A stretch of DNA of 28,112 bases from Sperchopsis tessellata (lineage: Eukaryota > Arthropoda > Insecta > Coleoptera > Hydrophilidae), in the NCBI GenBank assembly GCA_033557685.1, contig JAWQRN010000590.1, positions 1-28,112 on the forward strand. Reading direction: 5' to 3'. Below the pieces are notes generated by a model. It saw nothing but the letters and a program-made list of their open reading frames with translations. It was not told the DNA's origin and did no database searches. Positions 10,129 to 20,699 of the stretch are shown here, in pieces. Position numbers and translations under genes: made by a program. Within the stretch, counting starts at the first letter, position 1, and each line of letters starts with the position of its first letter.

Positions 10129-10682
10129 CACCGTGTTTCATTAAGACTTTATCAGCACTGCTCTAGTTAGTAATGAGCTGTACCCCAATTACGAATACAT
10201 ATTTTATTTCTTGTATAAATGCTATAAGATTGTGAGTAAGCATATTATGAGAGGTATCGTAATGTTTCAATTGAATAATCATTACTTAAATTTTAATATT
10301 AATCTACACGAAATTTCTGTTTTCGTGTAAGAAAAAGAATTAGTTACTTCCTTGGCCGCACATGAATGTGTTATTATAAGTCAATATATTAAATACAGAT
10401 ATCAAATATGATTTAATCAAATTTTAAAATAACACAATCATGTGCGGACAACAAAGCAACTAATTCTTATTTTTATGCGAAAATAGCTATTTCGTGTAGA
10501 GTATTATTAAAATTAACGTAATGATTATTCAATTGCAACATTGAAACATTGCGGTACTTCTCATAATATGCTTACTCACGATCATAGAGCATTTATACAA
10601 TAAGTAAGGTATGTATTCATACGTGGAATACCTAACTACTAACTAGAGCAGTGTTGATGACGTCTTAATGACAGAAACATGG
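10129..10682. repeat. Large foldback element, about 250-bp arms
   Basis: The left arm (10129-10374) and right arm (10429-10682) are reverse complements with scattered substitutions and small indels. Shared strings include actgctctagttagta, gtgagtaagcatattatgag, ttgaataatcattac and cgcacatga. The loop is about 54 bp. There is no coding capacity. Length and structure fit a MITE or foldback transposon; I could not assign a superfamily or identify a target duplication. The 13-base string just outside the left arm (cagtggacaccgt) also occurs at 1749-1761. Confidence 0.75.
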
Positions 10683-10863
10683 CTTCTAATGTACTATTGA
10701 ATCAATATCATTATCAAAATCTTAAAAGTGGCAATAGTTTTTTCATAGAAATAATAAGTATTCTAGATATAGTTGGATACGCCTGCAAAAGTGCACCGCA
10801 AAGAACATGTGCCTCAGCATTGAATTCTGTGACAGTTTATTGAAAGAAATTATAATTAAAAAC

Positions 10864-11196
10864 TCAAAATCTAAGAGAGTATTCAATCTTATAAAGTATG
10901 TGGTGATAAGAGATTGTATCGAATGCCCTAGTAAAATAAAAGTAGATCACACTTATAGGTTCTGAAATTCCAATAATTATATCTATGGGCCTAAAGGCAG
11001 TGAAGCAAATATTAGTGGATACTGAAAGGTTCTCAGTTGGAATAATTGAGTTTTTCTCTAAAAATGATACCTGATCGATAATGATTCTCTCGTGCAATGA
11101 CAGTTGAACGCATCGAGCGTATCCATATTTTGTGTATTGGAGTAATAGAAGCTGAAAACAATTTTTAAAAGAAAGCAGCAGCATCCATATGCACAT
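10864..11196 (-). pseudogene. LINE reverse-transcriptase fragment (Jockey/CR1-like)
   Basis: The 110-codon - strand frame carries an RT pattern. SFLEKNSII corresponds to the segment before the first RT motif (relatives read ...FLEKNNIL...QFGFR...). YFYFTRAFDTISYHHILYKIEY corresponds to RT motif A (DFSKAFDTI-H-ILL-KLEY), but the catalytic Asp of motif A appears replaced by Tyr. There is no downstream YADD box in the window, so the copy is truncated. A 65-codon frame at 11335-11532 on the same strand shows no recognisable domain. It lies in the intron, antisense to the gene. Confidence 0.65.
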
Positions 11197-12161
11197 TATG
11201 AGTATCTCGCAAATTCGTTTAGAAGAGTGTGGTCATCAAAAGTGAAATAATCAAGAGACGATTCCACTCTTAAATTTGCTATCCGAGGACCAAATCAGAA
11301 AATGATTCTTCAAATGAGTCATCAAAAACAGTAACTACTTATATATTAACAGAATAGTTATTACCATCACAATTGCAAGGGCCAAGAAAAGATGCACGTG
11401 GGGAAAGTTTTTATTTGATTGACTATTTTTCGTCATGAGGGCTTTCTCAAATTGCAACTTAGAACTATGTTTACTATTGACCGGCGAGTACGCACAGTGA
11501 CCTTTTGACCATATCAAGAATTCTATATCCAAAATTATTGCTTTTCGTAAATATTATATACAAACATTTTGTTCTATAGTCTTATTATCTATTTAAGTAC
11601 ATAAACATATTGTGTTGAGTTCCATCTCATGTTCAAATATAATTAAGTACCAAAACTATTCTGAAATCATCTAAACTCACGAGAATGTCAAGAAGAAATT
11701 CTTAGCCTCGATAATATCGTAGGATGCAATTACTGCTCCTTGAGCTTATAGCGAAGGAAGGTGTGTCGATTTTTAAATACTCCGACGTTCTATTGAATTT
11801 AGTTAATTCAAAGCATGCAATTCTAACAAAATCTTGTGTTATACTGAATACTAAGAGACAAACAATTTAATTGACTATCTATGTTTTTAAATTAAAATAA
11901 GTTATACATCAATGTAGTAGGTTTGTAAAATTAAAATTGAGGATTTACACTGACTTACAGTCAAGTAGTTCTGATTTAACTTTAAAATACTTATTTTTAA
12001 ACTAAGTAACGGCTTGAGATATATATGTTGTAGTATCAACAAATAAATATTGTTAAAATTCCTATACACATAAATAATTGCTTTTTTTTATTCAAAACAA
12101 TGCTAATTTTTCAAATAAAAGACGCAAATGCCATTCTTACGATATCTATTTTTTGTTTCAG
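11197..12161. other. Intron 3' part, ending in the acceptor of the long exon
   Basis: No gene is recognised. The last bases read ctattttttgtttcag (AG at 12160-12161), a good acceptor. The ATG at 12100, which opens the long frame, lies inside this intron 62 bases before the acceptor and encodes a hydrophobic run typical of translated pyrimidine-rich intron, so it is unlikely to be the real start. Confidence 0.6.
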
Positions 12162-13581
12162 ATACCAAGTAACACCTAAAGATGACAAAAACGGATCAGT
12201 TCAAAGCAAACAAATGCGACCCCTTTCAAATGCAAAGTCATCAGATTGGACAGAAGTATCTCTCGAAGTTCCCGATAGAGATGAGCCCATACATTTAGAA
12301 AATTCTAAACTTGCTATAATCTATAATGATACTTCTTCTCCACCCGTACCACCACCCCGAAAACACAAAAAGGGTTTACGGGAAAAAATTGAATCAGTAG
12401 CTAAAAGTGGTCTCCAGGCTCTTCAAATGAAAAAACCTGTTGAAGAACCTATATGTATAAAGAAGACCATAAATTATGTTTGCCCATGTGGAGATCCTAC
12501 CCACAAAATCAACCATAGACATCATAAAAATGAGCGCAAGGCTGCTAGTGTTTCGAAAGCAACTGCTAAGCAGCTTGAAAAAGAGGAAAAGCGTAAGAAA
12601 AATTTGTCTGTAATATCATTACCCAACTATAACGAGCTTAAATTGAGTATAGCAAAAGTTGACGATGATATTGAAAAAAGATCTTCAACAAACTCAGCTA
12701 TTTCTTTACCTGGAGAACCTAAGAAACCGACAGCTACACCCAAAAAAGATTACATGACTAGGTGTAGAAGTTTTGGATCTATTTTGCCCAATCAACTGTT
12801 AGATAAGTTGAAGACCCCTAAAAACCCTGCAGATGTAGAAAGTGATGATTCATTTGGAGCACTAGAAGATTGGGACCTAAGAATATTAGAGCATTATAAT
12901 CCAAAAGATTCAAGCTTACCGCGAGTAAGAAAACCTATCAAAACCGAAAACGAAGTATTGAGCGAAATCGAAGGACTTATTCTTTCGGAGGAAGAAACTA
13001 AACCGCCTCCAAAGCCACCTGTAAGACGGTCAGAATCTCTTTTGAAGAAAATAACTCGAAATGCAGCCGAGCATGCCAATAAAAGAAAGTCTACGGAAGC
13101 AATGCATAAACAAGAGTCTCCCGAAAATGCAAACAATATTCATCGACCAAACAGTGCTACTCCTCCTCCTTCACCGGAAGTGATAATAAAAAAGGAGCCT
13201 GTTCCACCAATACCCCCTGTGAGAGCTACTAACCTTCCGGAAACAGATGAAAATGGTAAAGTGGAGCATTCGAGTTTGATGAAGATTCTCGAAAGATATA
13301 GTGTTGAAGCACAACAGAAAGGTGGCATTTTGGAAGAAGAACCGATTCCGTATATTGATGATAGTGGTAAATCTGACACAGAAACGATAACCGAAATGAA
13401 GATAATCCCGAAACAAGAAGAAGCAACACGAAAATCAAGCAGTAATTATTCATCTATGTCTATGACACCATCTTTGGTAGAGTTTGAGAGAAGCATTGCT
13501 AACCCAGTGGAGGAATTTTTGAATGCCGAAAGAGCATGGATTCAACAGCAGCAGATGGCTCATGATATGATAAAAACTTAG
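12162..13581 (+). CDS. Long terminal exon: disordered proline-rich tail with three PxPxxR motifs
   Basis: Open for about 473 codons from the acceptor to TAG (13579-13581). It begins in phase 2, matching the 56-nt exon. In numbering from the upstream ATG at 12100 (the exon starts at residue 21): PVPPPR at 82-87, PKPPVR at 304-309 and PIPPVR at 370-375 all match PxPxxR, the known SH3 ligand pattern of CIN85/CD2AP adaptors (Cindr in flies). A Cys/His cluster (C128, C130, H135, H139, H141, H142) could bind a metal. A Lys/Glu-rich stretch (about 155-168) may be helical. RCRSFGS (221-227) and RRSES (309-313) look like kinase sites. I see no enzyme domain and no membrane segment; most of the chain looks disordered. 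The whole reads as the cytoplasmic tail of a receptor or an adaptor. I do not recognise the gene. The exon is intact, unlike every transposon frame here, which argues for selection. Confidence 0.85.
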
Positions 13582-14043
13582 AGTATATGTAAAGTATTTG
13601 TTAACAATAAACGAGTGCCTTAAAGAATAAAAAACAAAATAAGGGCATGCCTATCAATACAGTCAAGTGAGATATATATTGACATGAATAAAATTTACTT
13701 GTCATTATACTCTTGCTTGGTCATTAATCTATCCTGCCTTGTTTGTGTGTAGGCATGGTTTAATTGTTTTTTATTTGTATAATTTTATTTGTATAATAAA
13801 ATGTTTTGTTAAATCATCTCGTAAAAATTGTGCAGCTAAAGATTTCCCAAAATGAAATATCATTTTTTAACTATGCAAAGGTTCTGTGCGCATGATCATA
13901 CCAGGTGCAATATTTGTTCCAGTTTAAAATATATTTTATTATCATAAATTTTAACACGGCTATGTTTATCCCAACACTTTCTAGTAAGTCAGTTCCTGAA
14001 TGTTGAACTTATAATTTATATTTAGGTTTTCTATGATTATTAT
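13582..14043 (+). other. 3' UTR of the long isoform and following spacer
   Basis: AT-rich sequence after the stop codon. AATAAA hexamers occur within 25-50 bases of the stop and again near 13690 and 13796, so the 3' UTR may be very short or run to about 13820. No second gene is seen. Confidence 0.5.
13606..13631 (+). promoter_or_regulatory. Candidate poly(A) signals of the long isoform
   Basis: AATAAA at 13606-13611 and again at 13626-13631, 25 and 45 bases after the TAG. Their closeness to the stop suggests a short 3' UTR, but later hexamers could also be used. Confidence 0.5.
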
Positions 14044-14084
14044 TTATTTATACCAATAAAATTCACTATAAAACAACGTGTATG

Positions 14085-14235
14085 GATACAACAAATTGCT
14101 TTTATTCATGCTTGGAAATACATTACTACATAAGTTGACATTATGTAAATATTTTCGTGACCAACTAGATGCGCGTTGCGTAAAGTGGCCCGAAGAAGCC
14201 GTTCTCATATGAAGTGGGGTAAACATAGTCGCTAC
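14085..14235. repeat. Uninterrupted copy of the repeat that hosts the hAT insertion
   Basis: This segment aligns with 15165-15244 joined to 18188-18240, that is, with the two flanks of the hAT element read without it. Shared strings include cataagttgaca (14119 and 15209 regions), and gcg(c/t)gtt(g/a)cgtaaagtg and atgaag(t/c)(g/a)gggtaaaca on the right. Both copies have similar - strand conceptual translations (FTPLHMRTASSGHFT here, FTLLHLRFASAKHFT beside the hAT). The repeat family itself is not recognised. Confidence 0.65.
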
Positions 14236-15164
14236 TTCTTGATTAATACATACATATTAATTTCATATACAGTAAGAGAAATTATATGGGTCGTCGCCAT
14301 AATTGGAAATTTTCACCTACAACAAAACGTTCACATACCTGTGGTGTAAATATATATAAAAAAATAGATATAAAATCAAGGCCTACCCTGCCACATAACG
14401 CAATGATGTCATATTGTCTTTATAATAACATCCTACGTAGTTCAACAATAGATGTAGAAAGTAATTTTGATATCTGCGGTTGTTTCTATTAAAGTTTTAA
14501 ATAAAATTTCTTGTTTCTGTACAATTTTTTTATTTAAAAATCATTAAAACTTGTTTTGATTTAATACTTGTAAATAAGTGTAGTCCTTATGTAAATATAT
14601 AAGTGTATTATTTTAGACTGATGTATTTTATTTGTTGTAATTTTGTAAATTTGGTGTTTTTCAAATAAAGTAGAATAACGTCTTAGACTTGATTCTGTGT
14701 TCCAATGATGACCTTCGTATGCAAGATAGCAAATATTTCGATTTATTTTTGGATACATTTGTTTTACTGGTACAACACATTGTTACCCAGCACTTCGCTG
14801 CTGTAAATATTATCATAAAATATTTAAAATAATTTTCGTGCTTCAAATTTCATCTCACACATTTTCCAATGGAGCAGGTGTATGTAATAACGAGTTGTTT
14901 AACGTAATCGTGACTAGAATAATTCATGTTTGATTACATATTAACACTTATATTCACGTGATTCGCACAACTAGGCAATATAACGCCCTTTTAATAAACT
15001 GTAGTTATACGCTCGGTTTATATTGGATGTATTTCTGAATATTGCCTACGTTTTTCATGAACTTTATTCGCGGAATTCGCAAAGTCAATTTCCGAATTTT
15101 GTAGAATTGAAACCGTATAATTTATATTAATTAAAATCGTTAGAAAACAAGGTTTGCGAGGACA
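14236..15164. other. Spacer between the two copies of the host repeat
   Basis: It holds only short open frames, such as 14286-14492 (68 codons), without recognisable motifs. Near 15070 there is a small palindromic patch around gcggaattcgc. Nothing else is supported. Confidence 0.5.
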
Positions 15165-15236
15165 AAACTAACGTGTTGCTATTATTCTTTTGTGGATATA
15201 CCTCAAGGCATAAGTTGACAGTGGCGGGCGGACATG

Positions 15237-15244
15237 CGTGTTGA
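15237..15244. repeat. Left target-site duplication of the hAT element
   Basis: cgtgttga directly precedes the element's left end. The partner after the right end (18188-18195) is cgtgttac; six of eight bases match. Eight base pairs is the standard duplication size for hAT elements. Confidence 0.65.
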
Positions 15245-18187
15245 CAGAGGCGTAACAACAACATCGACGGCCCAGGTGCAAATGATAAATGGGCCCCCGA
15301 TTTTGCGGAGCAAAAAAACAGGTCCCTATATTGCAGTCTTGTATATAATAAATAAAGGAAGAATTGTAAACACATGGTTAGTAAAAGAAATAACATAAAT
15401 TAAAGGCTTCTATAATATTATTAGAAAATTTCATATCTGCAAATTTTCTAAGAATATCCTCGATATTTAATTCACTCGCTCTCTTATTTTCTACTGACAA
15501 AATGGCTAGTCCCGACCATTTTTCTTCAGTCATTGAGCTTCGTAAATGGTTTTTTATTAATTTTAATTTAGATAATGACTTACTGGTAGGGCTAAAAATA
15601 ATAAAAGTGAAGTATAAACATCCGGGAAAACCAAAATAAGAGAGTAATTTTGAATAATTAACAATTCACTTAACGAAAACAATTTAGTTATTTGTGGTAT
15701 CAAACTTGCCCTGAAGGATAAGAACTGAGTAGAAGGAAGATGTTAAATCAGATTAATACTCACTATACAGACGTTTTGCTACGTCATTCAATTCTCCATC
15801 AGTTGCTGTTTCTAGAGTTGTGGGGTGTAAACTGGAAAAACTACAAGCGATCTCATTTCAACTTTCAACACGTCTCCGGATTTCCATCACTATGCTGTCG
15901 ACGGTAACATTGAAAACTTCAGTTTCAAAATGATGTTCTGCATTCATAATTATCCGATCTTCGAATATCTCACCAGCTAATAGTTTTGAAATTTAGGTTC
16001 AAGTCCCCATAATAATGCTTTGTTTTTGCACTTTCTTTAAATAAACTAAACTCTCTCCTTAAAACCTGCAAAATTGTATAGAAACTGAACAGCTTTCGAC
16101 AGTTCAATATTTTGTAATTGTAACAACAATAAGACAGCATCCACATACTGCAAATTATTTGAGAGAATTACGAAAATAATTATATTTTCAAACCTTTCAA
16201 ATTTTTGTTTAAATGCTTTTGATCTTAACATTTCTTCTATGTTTTTGATGAGCGGAACTATTTGTTTAACTCTTTATCACATTTGTAAAACTATATTTCA
16301 GGACATGCCATGATGACTGTCTCGATGATCAACGAGTTACGAGACACCAAGGAAGAGTATAGAGTTTCCTACCTTTTACCACTACTTGATAATAATACTG
16401 TGAGACCTTCAACTAAATTAAGTGATGCTAACATAGCGTCGTTAAGTACTAAATTAATGTGTGCGGCGCAATATACTTATTTACCATTTTTATATTTGGA
16501 TTTAAATTTAGTTTGTACTCTACCATATATCCCTCTCATAACATATGCTCTGTATTCCATCTTCACATTATTCGAAAATATTTGAATAATTTCATTTTGT
16601 CCAATAATTCTTTTAAGACTTGGTCTTACCTTGAAAGCAATCCAATAATTGTTAGAGACATACATTGGTTTTCGTTTTGAATTCTTTCGTCATGACCTCC
16701 GAAAGGCAGATTACACAAAGCATGGGTTAGAGTTACGTTAACCACCCATTCCAGAACTTTCGTCCAATAATTAACTTCGTTACATATAGCATTTTCTGCT
16801 TCTTCTGATAATGTTTTAAGGGAATGCCACCGATCATATATCATGCAATTGGAAATATGAATACTAGATTATTCATGTGCTTTAATCTTTTTGGAAATAT
16901 GAAACCAATCTCGAGCTCCAATAACCCACGCAGTATCCGTACAAATAAACAGCACATCCGACAATATGCAGTGTCTGGCATCGTAGAGTAACAAAGCCAT
17001 GTTCGTTTTATTTACACACCAACTTTTTTATTGGATAATAGTAAGCTTCTGATAAACTCCTGCTATTCTGCGTCGGATATTTAGGAAATTGGTAAACAGG
17101 CTGATTTGAGCATTTATTGATAATATACTGTTTAATATCACTAGTTGACGGATCTTTAAAATTAACTTTATTTTGATTTTCAAAATTAAGATGATTTACT
17201 TTAATAATGTCTGTATTAATTAATAATGCGCCACTATTTTCTGGTATTTGCATCTTGGCAGGTTCAAATTGTTTGTCTTGGGCAAATACATTTGAACAAA
17301 ATGGAAATAACAAGTCTCCGGTATAATCACTTTGCACTGATTCTTTCACATTTCTCTTCTAACTGGTCATCGATTGAAACAAGCTTTAGATTTAAAAAGT
17401 TTTTAATCTGCTTAAGTTTCCTTTTTGCTGAACCACTGAGATATTTGATGTGTTTTGTTTGGCGTAATGATGTAAGGGGTAATTGAAAATAATTTCAATG
17501 AAACTGTAAATTTTTACTCAATAGTCACTAATAATAAAGCAAATAAACTAATGTATTGTTTTAAATATGTATCTATTATTCAAAGTAAAACGTCTGCGCT
17601 AACGGTGTCAATCGTATTGAATCTACTAACATGTTATAAAGCAAATTCAACCTAAATTATCTACCTCAATACATAAATATTAGGATGTAAAATGCCGACA
17701 TCTTCCATAACAAAATAGAACAAACTTACAAATGCGAGTGTACACGCAAAGAAAAAACAACCTCTATGGGAACTAAAAGCAGGTATTGGAGACGCACAAA
17801 CAACCTGAGTCGATTCGTGGAAATTGACAGTCGGTCATCAGCTTTTTAAATAAAATAAATTAATTAAAAACTCGAAATCTTACAGGAGGCGTCAACATCT
17901 TGTATTATTTTATCTTCCCTAATGGGCCCCAGGGATGCGATGCCTAAATTATATATTTTAAAAATATAACTGAAGGTTTTCATGTGATGTATTGTGTCTA
18001 CTGTGTAAAGTAAAATAACAGCAAGAACCCTTTTTGTGCTCATATTATTGGATCCTTTTTTTTGCTCTTCGATTATTCATTTTTGCTTTTCAGTGTGACC
18101 CGCAGACATATTTAATATCTGGCAACCCTAATGGGCCCCCAGAGCTGCCTGGTTGGACCACCTGCACCATTGGATGGTACGCCATTG
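15245..18187 (-). mobile_element. hAT transposon, 2.9 kb, inactive
   Basis: The ends are short imperfect inverted repeats: the left reads cagaggcgtaac, and the reverse complement of the right reads caatggcgtacc. Both subterminal regions contain a GC-rich block (gggccccc at about 15290 and again near 18134, with a further gggcccc at 17923), a feature of many hAT ends. An imperfect 8-bp target duplication flanks the element. The interior encodes a hAT transposase on the - strand. It is inserted in a repeat whose uninterrupted relative lies at 14085-14235. Many frameshifts and stops show that it is old. Confidence 0.8.
15378..17470 (-). pseudogene. hAT transposase, ZMYM1-like (TTF zinc finger, DUF4371, hAT dimerisation)
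   Basis: Order on the - strand: KYLSGSAKRKLKQ (about 17450-17410), matching the K-LSGAQKRKL start of this family. Next, 17349-17008 carries DPSTSDIKQYIINKCSNQPV and QFPKYPTQNSR. Then about 16960-16850 reads RDWFHISKKIKAHE, the TTF-type finger pattern W-H...K...HE-S. It continues into 16844-16626 with EVNYWTKVLEWVV and LPFGGHDE, as in DUF4371 proteins. 16231-16046 covers the middle. The C-terminus (about 15940-15378) has KSLSKLKLIKNHLRSSMTEEKWS and GLAILSVENKRA, the hAT dimerisation domain, ending at TAA (15378-15380). At least three frame changes and several stops break it. The protein would bind the element's ends and catalyse excision; this copy cannot. The family call is strong. Confidence 0.85.
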
Positions 18188-18195
18188 CGTGTTAC
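18188..18195. repeat. Right target-site duplication of the hAT element
   Basis: cgtgttac follows the right end of the element and pairs with cgtgttga at 15237-15244. The host repeat then continues to about 18240. Confidence 0.65.
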
Positions 18196-18240
18196 GTAAA
18201 GTGCTTCGCTGAAGCGAACCTCAAATGAAGCAGGGTAAAC

Positions 18241-18559
18241 AGAGTTATTGTCTTGGGGTCGATATTTTGTTGTTTATTCAACGTCTGGGCCTAGGGTACT
18301 ACACCTGTCGATTTTTTCCGAATGTTCCAAAATGAATATGTATTTTTAACATGCTTGTGACCTCAATTACCTACAATGCACTGGACTCACTGCTTTATGT
18401 CCTTCCTGGAAGACGCTTAGGCATTTTCCTAACGAAAAGAGGTAACCACAAGGCTACATCACGTTCCACTAGTCCGCTGACTAACCTTGAGCTACAGGTG
18501 GCTTGTAATGTGGTTGATTTAGGTGATTTTTACTACATCAGCTTCACTTGCCCCGTACA
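18241..18559. other. Spacer with a 78-codon + frame of unknown origin
   Basis: The frame at 18351-18587 runs into the LINE remnant and has no clear RT motif. It may be the decayed upstream part of that LINE, since base composition here is similar to the RT part. Confidence 0.35.
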
Positions 18560-19480
18560 TTCGCTCTGTGCTATTGAATTATCTTAAGCAGCACAACAGC
18601 ATTGTCAATGTCAATGGATTTCATAATCGGTGGCTGCAATTATTTAGTTCTTATCTTTCTAGTCGCATATTATATTTGATATTGTGGCCTTAGATTGTAT
18701 TATTTTGGTCCATAATTTGACTTCAGGGCTCCAAGTCCAGTGCATTCTTTTTTGTTAGTCTTTAGTGACATCACCTCTGTCGTCGAAGTTAATAAACTTT
18801 TTCGAATTTTGAATTGAAACTAATATATATTATATCAAGTGCAACAAATACTTTCTCTTGTAATGCGGTCTACATAATATCTCTGATAGGCGTGTGTAAG
18901 TCGTCTTATGTTAAATATTGAAAAATGTAAAGTTATTCTTTTTTACTTGTTATTATGGTTGACTACGATTACTCTCTCAGCTACACAATTATTTCCTGGT
19001 CTACAGATATCGGTGTAATCTTTGATTCAAAATTAAATTTTAGTGAGCATGTTTATAAGAGGGACAGGTCACAGCAAATCCGGAATCCGAGACGAAGCTC
19101 TTCTACTTAGCGCTATATTTCTTCCATTGGATCAAAGCTTGAATAATCTGTGGAAAAATTAGTTCAACGAAGATTTTTGAAATGGACCTAGTTTCATCAA
19201 ATATCTTTTGTTTTATATTGGAGGGGAATATTCTCTCGGAGATTTCACTCAATCTGCATCATCAATTTACACTCGTGTCAAGTATTTGGAGGCAATCAGG
19301 TGAATTTGTATGCCATACGTAATGTAATTTATGTTTTATTTATGGTATTTTTGTTCCGCTTTTTTTCTTGACAGGCACCAATTCTTTTTACTTAGATTGT
19401 TTCAATAGAAATATTAGCCCGTTAACTTCCCTTTATTTAATGTGTTTGACAATATGTCATATGCAAGGAATGTTTTTTAA
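18560..19480 (+). pseudogene. Jockey/CR1-like LINE reverse-transcriptase remnant
   Basis: The + strand shows a collinear but frame-broken RT. LLNYLKQ and WLQLFSSYLSSR (about 18575-18670) match the L--WL-SYL-SR segment. SGLQVQCILF (about 18725-18760) is a decayed SGVPQGS-LGPLLF. DIGVIFDSKLNFSEHV (about 19008-19055) matches DLGVIFDSKLSF--H. VEKLVQRRFLKWT (about 19148-19190) matches IEKVQRRFLRW. FYLDCFNRNISPLTS (about 19385-19430) fits the C-terminal R-N-Y---P--R region. The YADD box was not found, and stops are frequent. The 5' part is missing or unrecognisable. The superfamily call is good, the clade less sure. Confidence 0.75.
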
Positions 19481-19898
19481 GACGCACCATAGGTCAAGTC
19501 AAATTTCATTATGCTCATGTAAGTGGTATTTTTTTTTAAATGTACCATAGGAGAAATTATGGGTCCTGTGCTAGCTTCGCATATATTTTTAACAAACTTT
19601 ACCTACACAACATTTAGGATATATGCATTTGAGAATTTGATTCAATTTATTTTTGTTTTAAATTTAAATAAAAATATGTGGATGTTTTTTAAAATGTGAA
19701 CATGCAACTTAAAGATGAATATAAAACAAACTTTTACACAAAATTAAATATTATTTACAATACGTCTTCAAAATGATTCCCATTTACTTTACGGCAGAAT
19801 CCTTATATTGTAAAGCACTGGGCATATTTTATAATTATCCAGTAGTTATTTTAGCACAAGCATTTGTTATTCGTTGTTTTTGAGCAATAATACTACTT

Positions 19899-19995
19899 GT
19901 TGGTACTTATTCGGCTTGAAGAATTAAAATGTTGGTAATTATTCACTCGAAGGAACAAAATTTTGGGTATGTTAGTGTTTACTTCGAAGGATCTA
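19899..19995. repeat. Degenerate tandem repeat, about 35-bp unit, three copies
   Basis: Units begin tgttggtacttattcggctt, tgttggtaattattcactcg and tgttagtgtttacttcgaag, at about 19899, 19929 and 19969. Spacing is uneven (30-40 bases). Confidence 0.4.
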
Positions 19996-20270
19996 TGTGA
20001 ACTGTAAATATAATGGCGCGGATACTGTTTCGTGAAAATAGAAGTAAATATCTTATATGTAAACGTGAGTAAATGTTTTTGCTTTTTGTTAATTCTAATA
20101 AATGCAGACGTGTATATGTGTGGGATCACTCTTCTCGTGCGTTGTATTAGGGACGTATTAGGAATGGTATATGTATATCGTAATATACACAAATGATTAT
20201 TTATAATGCACGCACACGAATACAATTAACTACGCGTGCCCGAATTGCAAGAAACTTATAGACAATTTAC

Positions 20271-20470
20271 TGAATTTGAATTGTTTAACAGTTAAATCAA
20301 AATTACGTCGACTCTATGAGAGTATATATGAAATGTTGTCTTTAAGAATATAAAATGCACTATTGAAACTTTAATGGATTTGAATTATTTTACAGTATGA
20401 TCAAAAATACGTTGACGCTGGGAGCGAGTATATGAAGTGTTCTTTTCAAAAATGCACGATTAGCCCGACC
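20271..20470. repeat. Tandem duplication, about 104-bp unit, two diverged copies
   Basis: Unit 1 starts at about 20271 (tgaatttgaattgtttaaca) and unit 2 at about 20375 (tggatttgaattattttaca). Both contain a core of the form tacgt(c/t)gac followed by a gagtatat-atgaa-tgtt string and end near aaaatgcac. Confidence 0.6.
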
Positions 20471-20699
20471 GACTTTAGGTATAAAACTTCCCTCTCCTCC
20501 CTTTTCTCTTACAATTATATATAATAAGACCTAGCACGTAGTGTAAAAGATAAAGTATCACGTTTTTGAAAAACCTATCCACAGGTAAATAACAGGATTG
20601 AGGTCACATTTAATTAAATAAAGTTAAAAACATTTAGGCAACATAATATGCAAGTACAGAATGGTGGTTGCGAAATCATGGCGTAAACACTACTTTATT

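Larger units (their letters stand above)
19481..20699. other. Non-coding stretch with two short tandem duplications
   Basis: No gene is seen. The - strand frame at 19893-20225 (110 codons) crosses simple tandem repeats and has no recognisable domain. Duplications at 19899-19990 and 20271-20470 are listed separately. A CT-rich run (ccctctcctcccttttctct) lies near 20490-20510. Confidence 0.5.

Noticed and set aside
12100..12161. ATG at 12100 as the start of a 493-residue protein
   Set aside because: The first 20 codons are a hydrophobic translation of a T-rich tract that ends in a perfect acceptor (ttttgtttcag). The phase match with the 56-nt exon makes an intron far more likely.
12894..13453. 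Four minus-strand frames under the long exon
   Set aside because: They are antisense shadows of the proline-rich coding exon.
15988..16005. ggttcaagtcccc as a tRNA B box
   Set aside because: The flanking bases do not form a T-stem, no A box lies upstream, and the stretch is inside the hAT coding region.
16310..16680. Plus-strand frames of 91 and 73 codons as genes
   Set aside because: They lie opposite the hAT transposase remnant and share its decayed coding region; no independent motif.
19893..20225. 110-codon minus-strand ORF
   Set aside because: It spans degenerate tandem repeats, has biased composition, and shows no domain.
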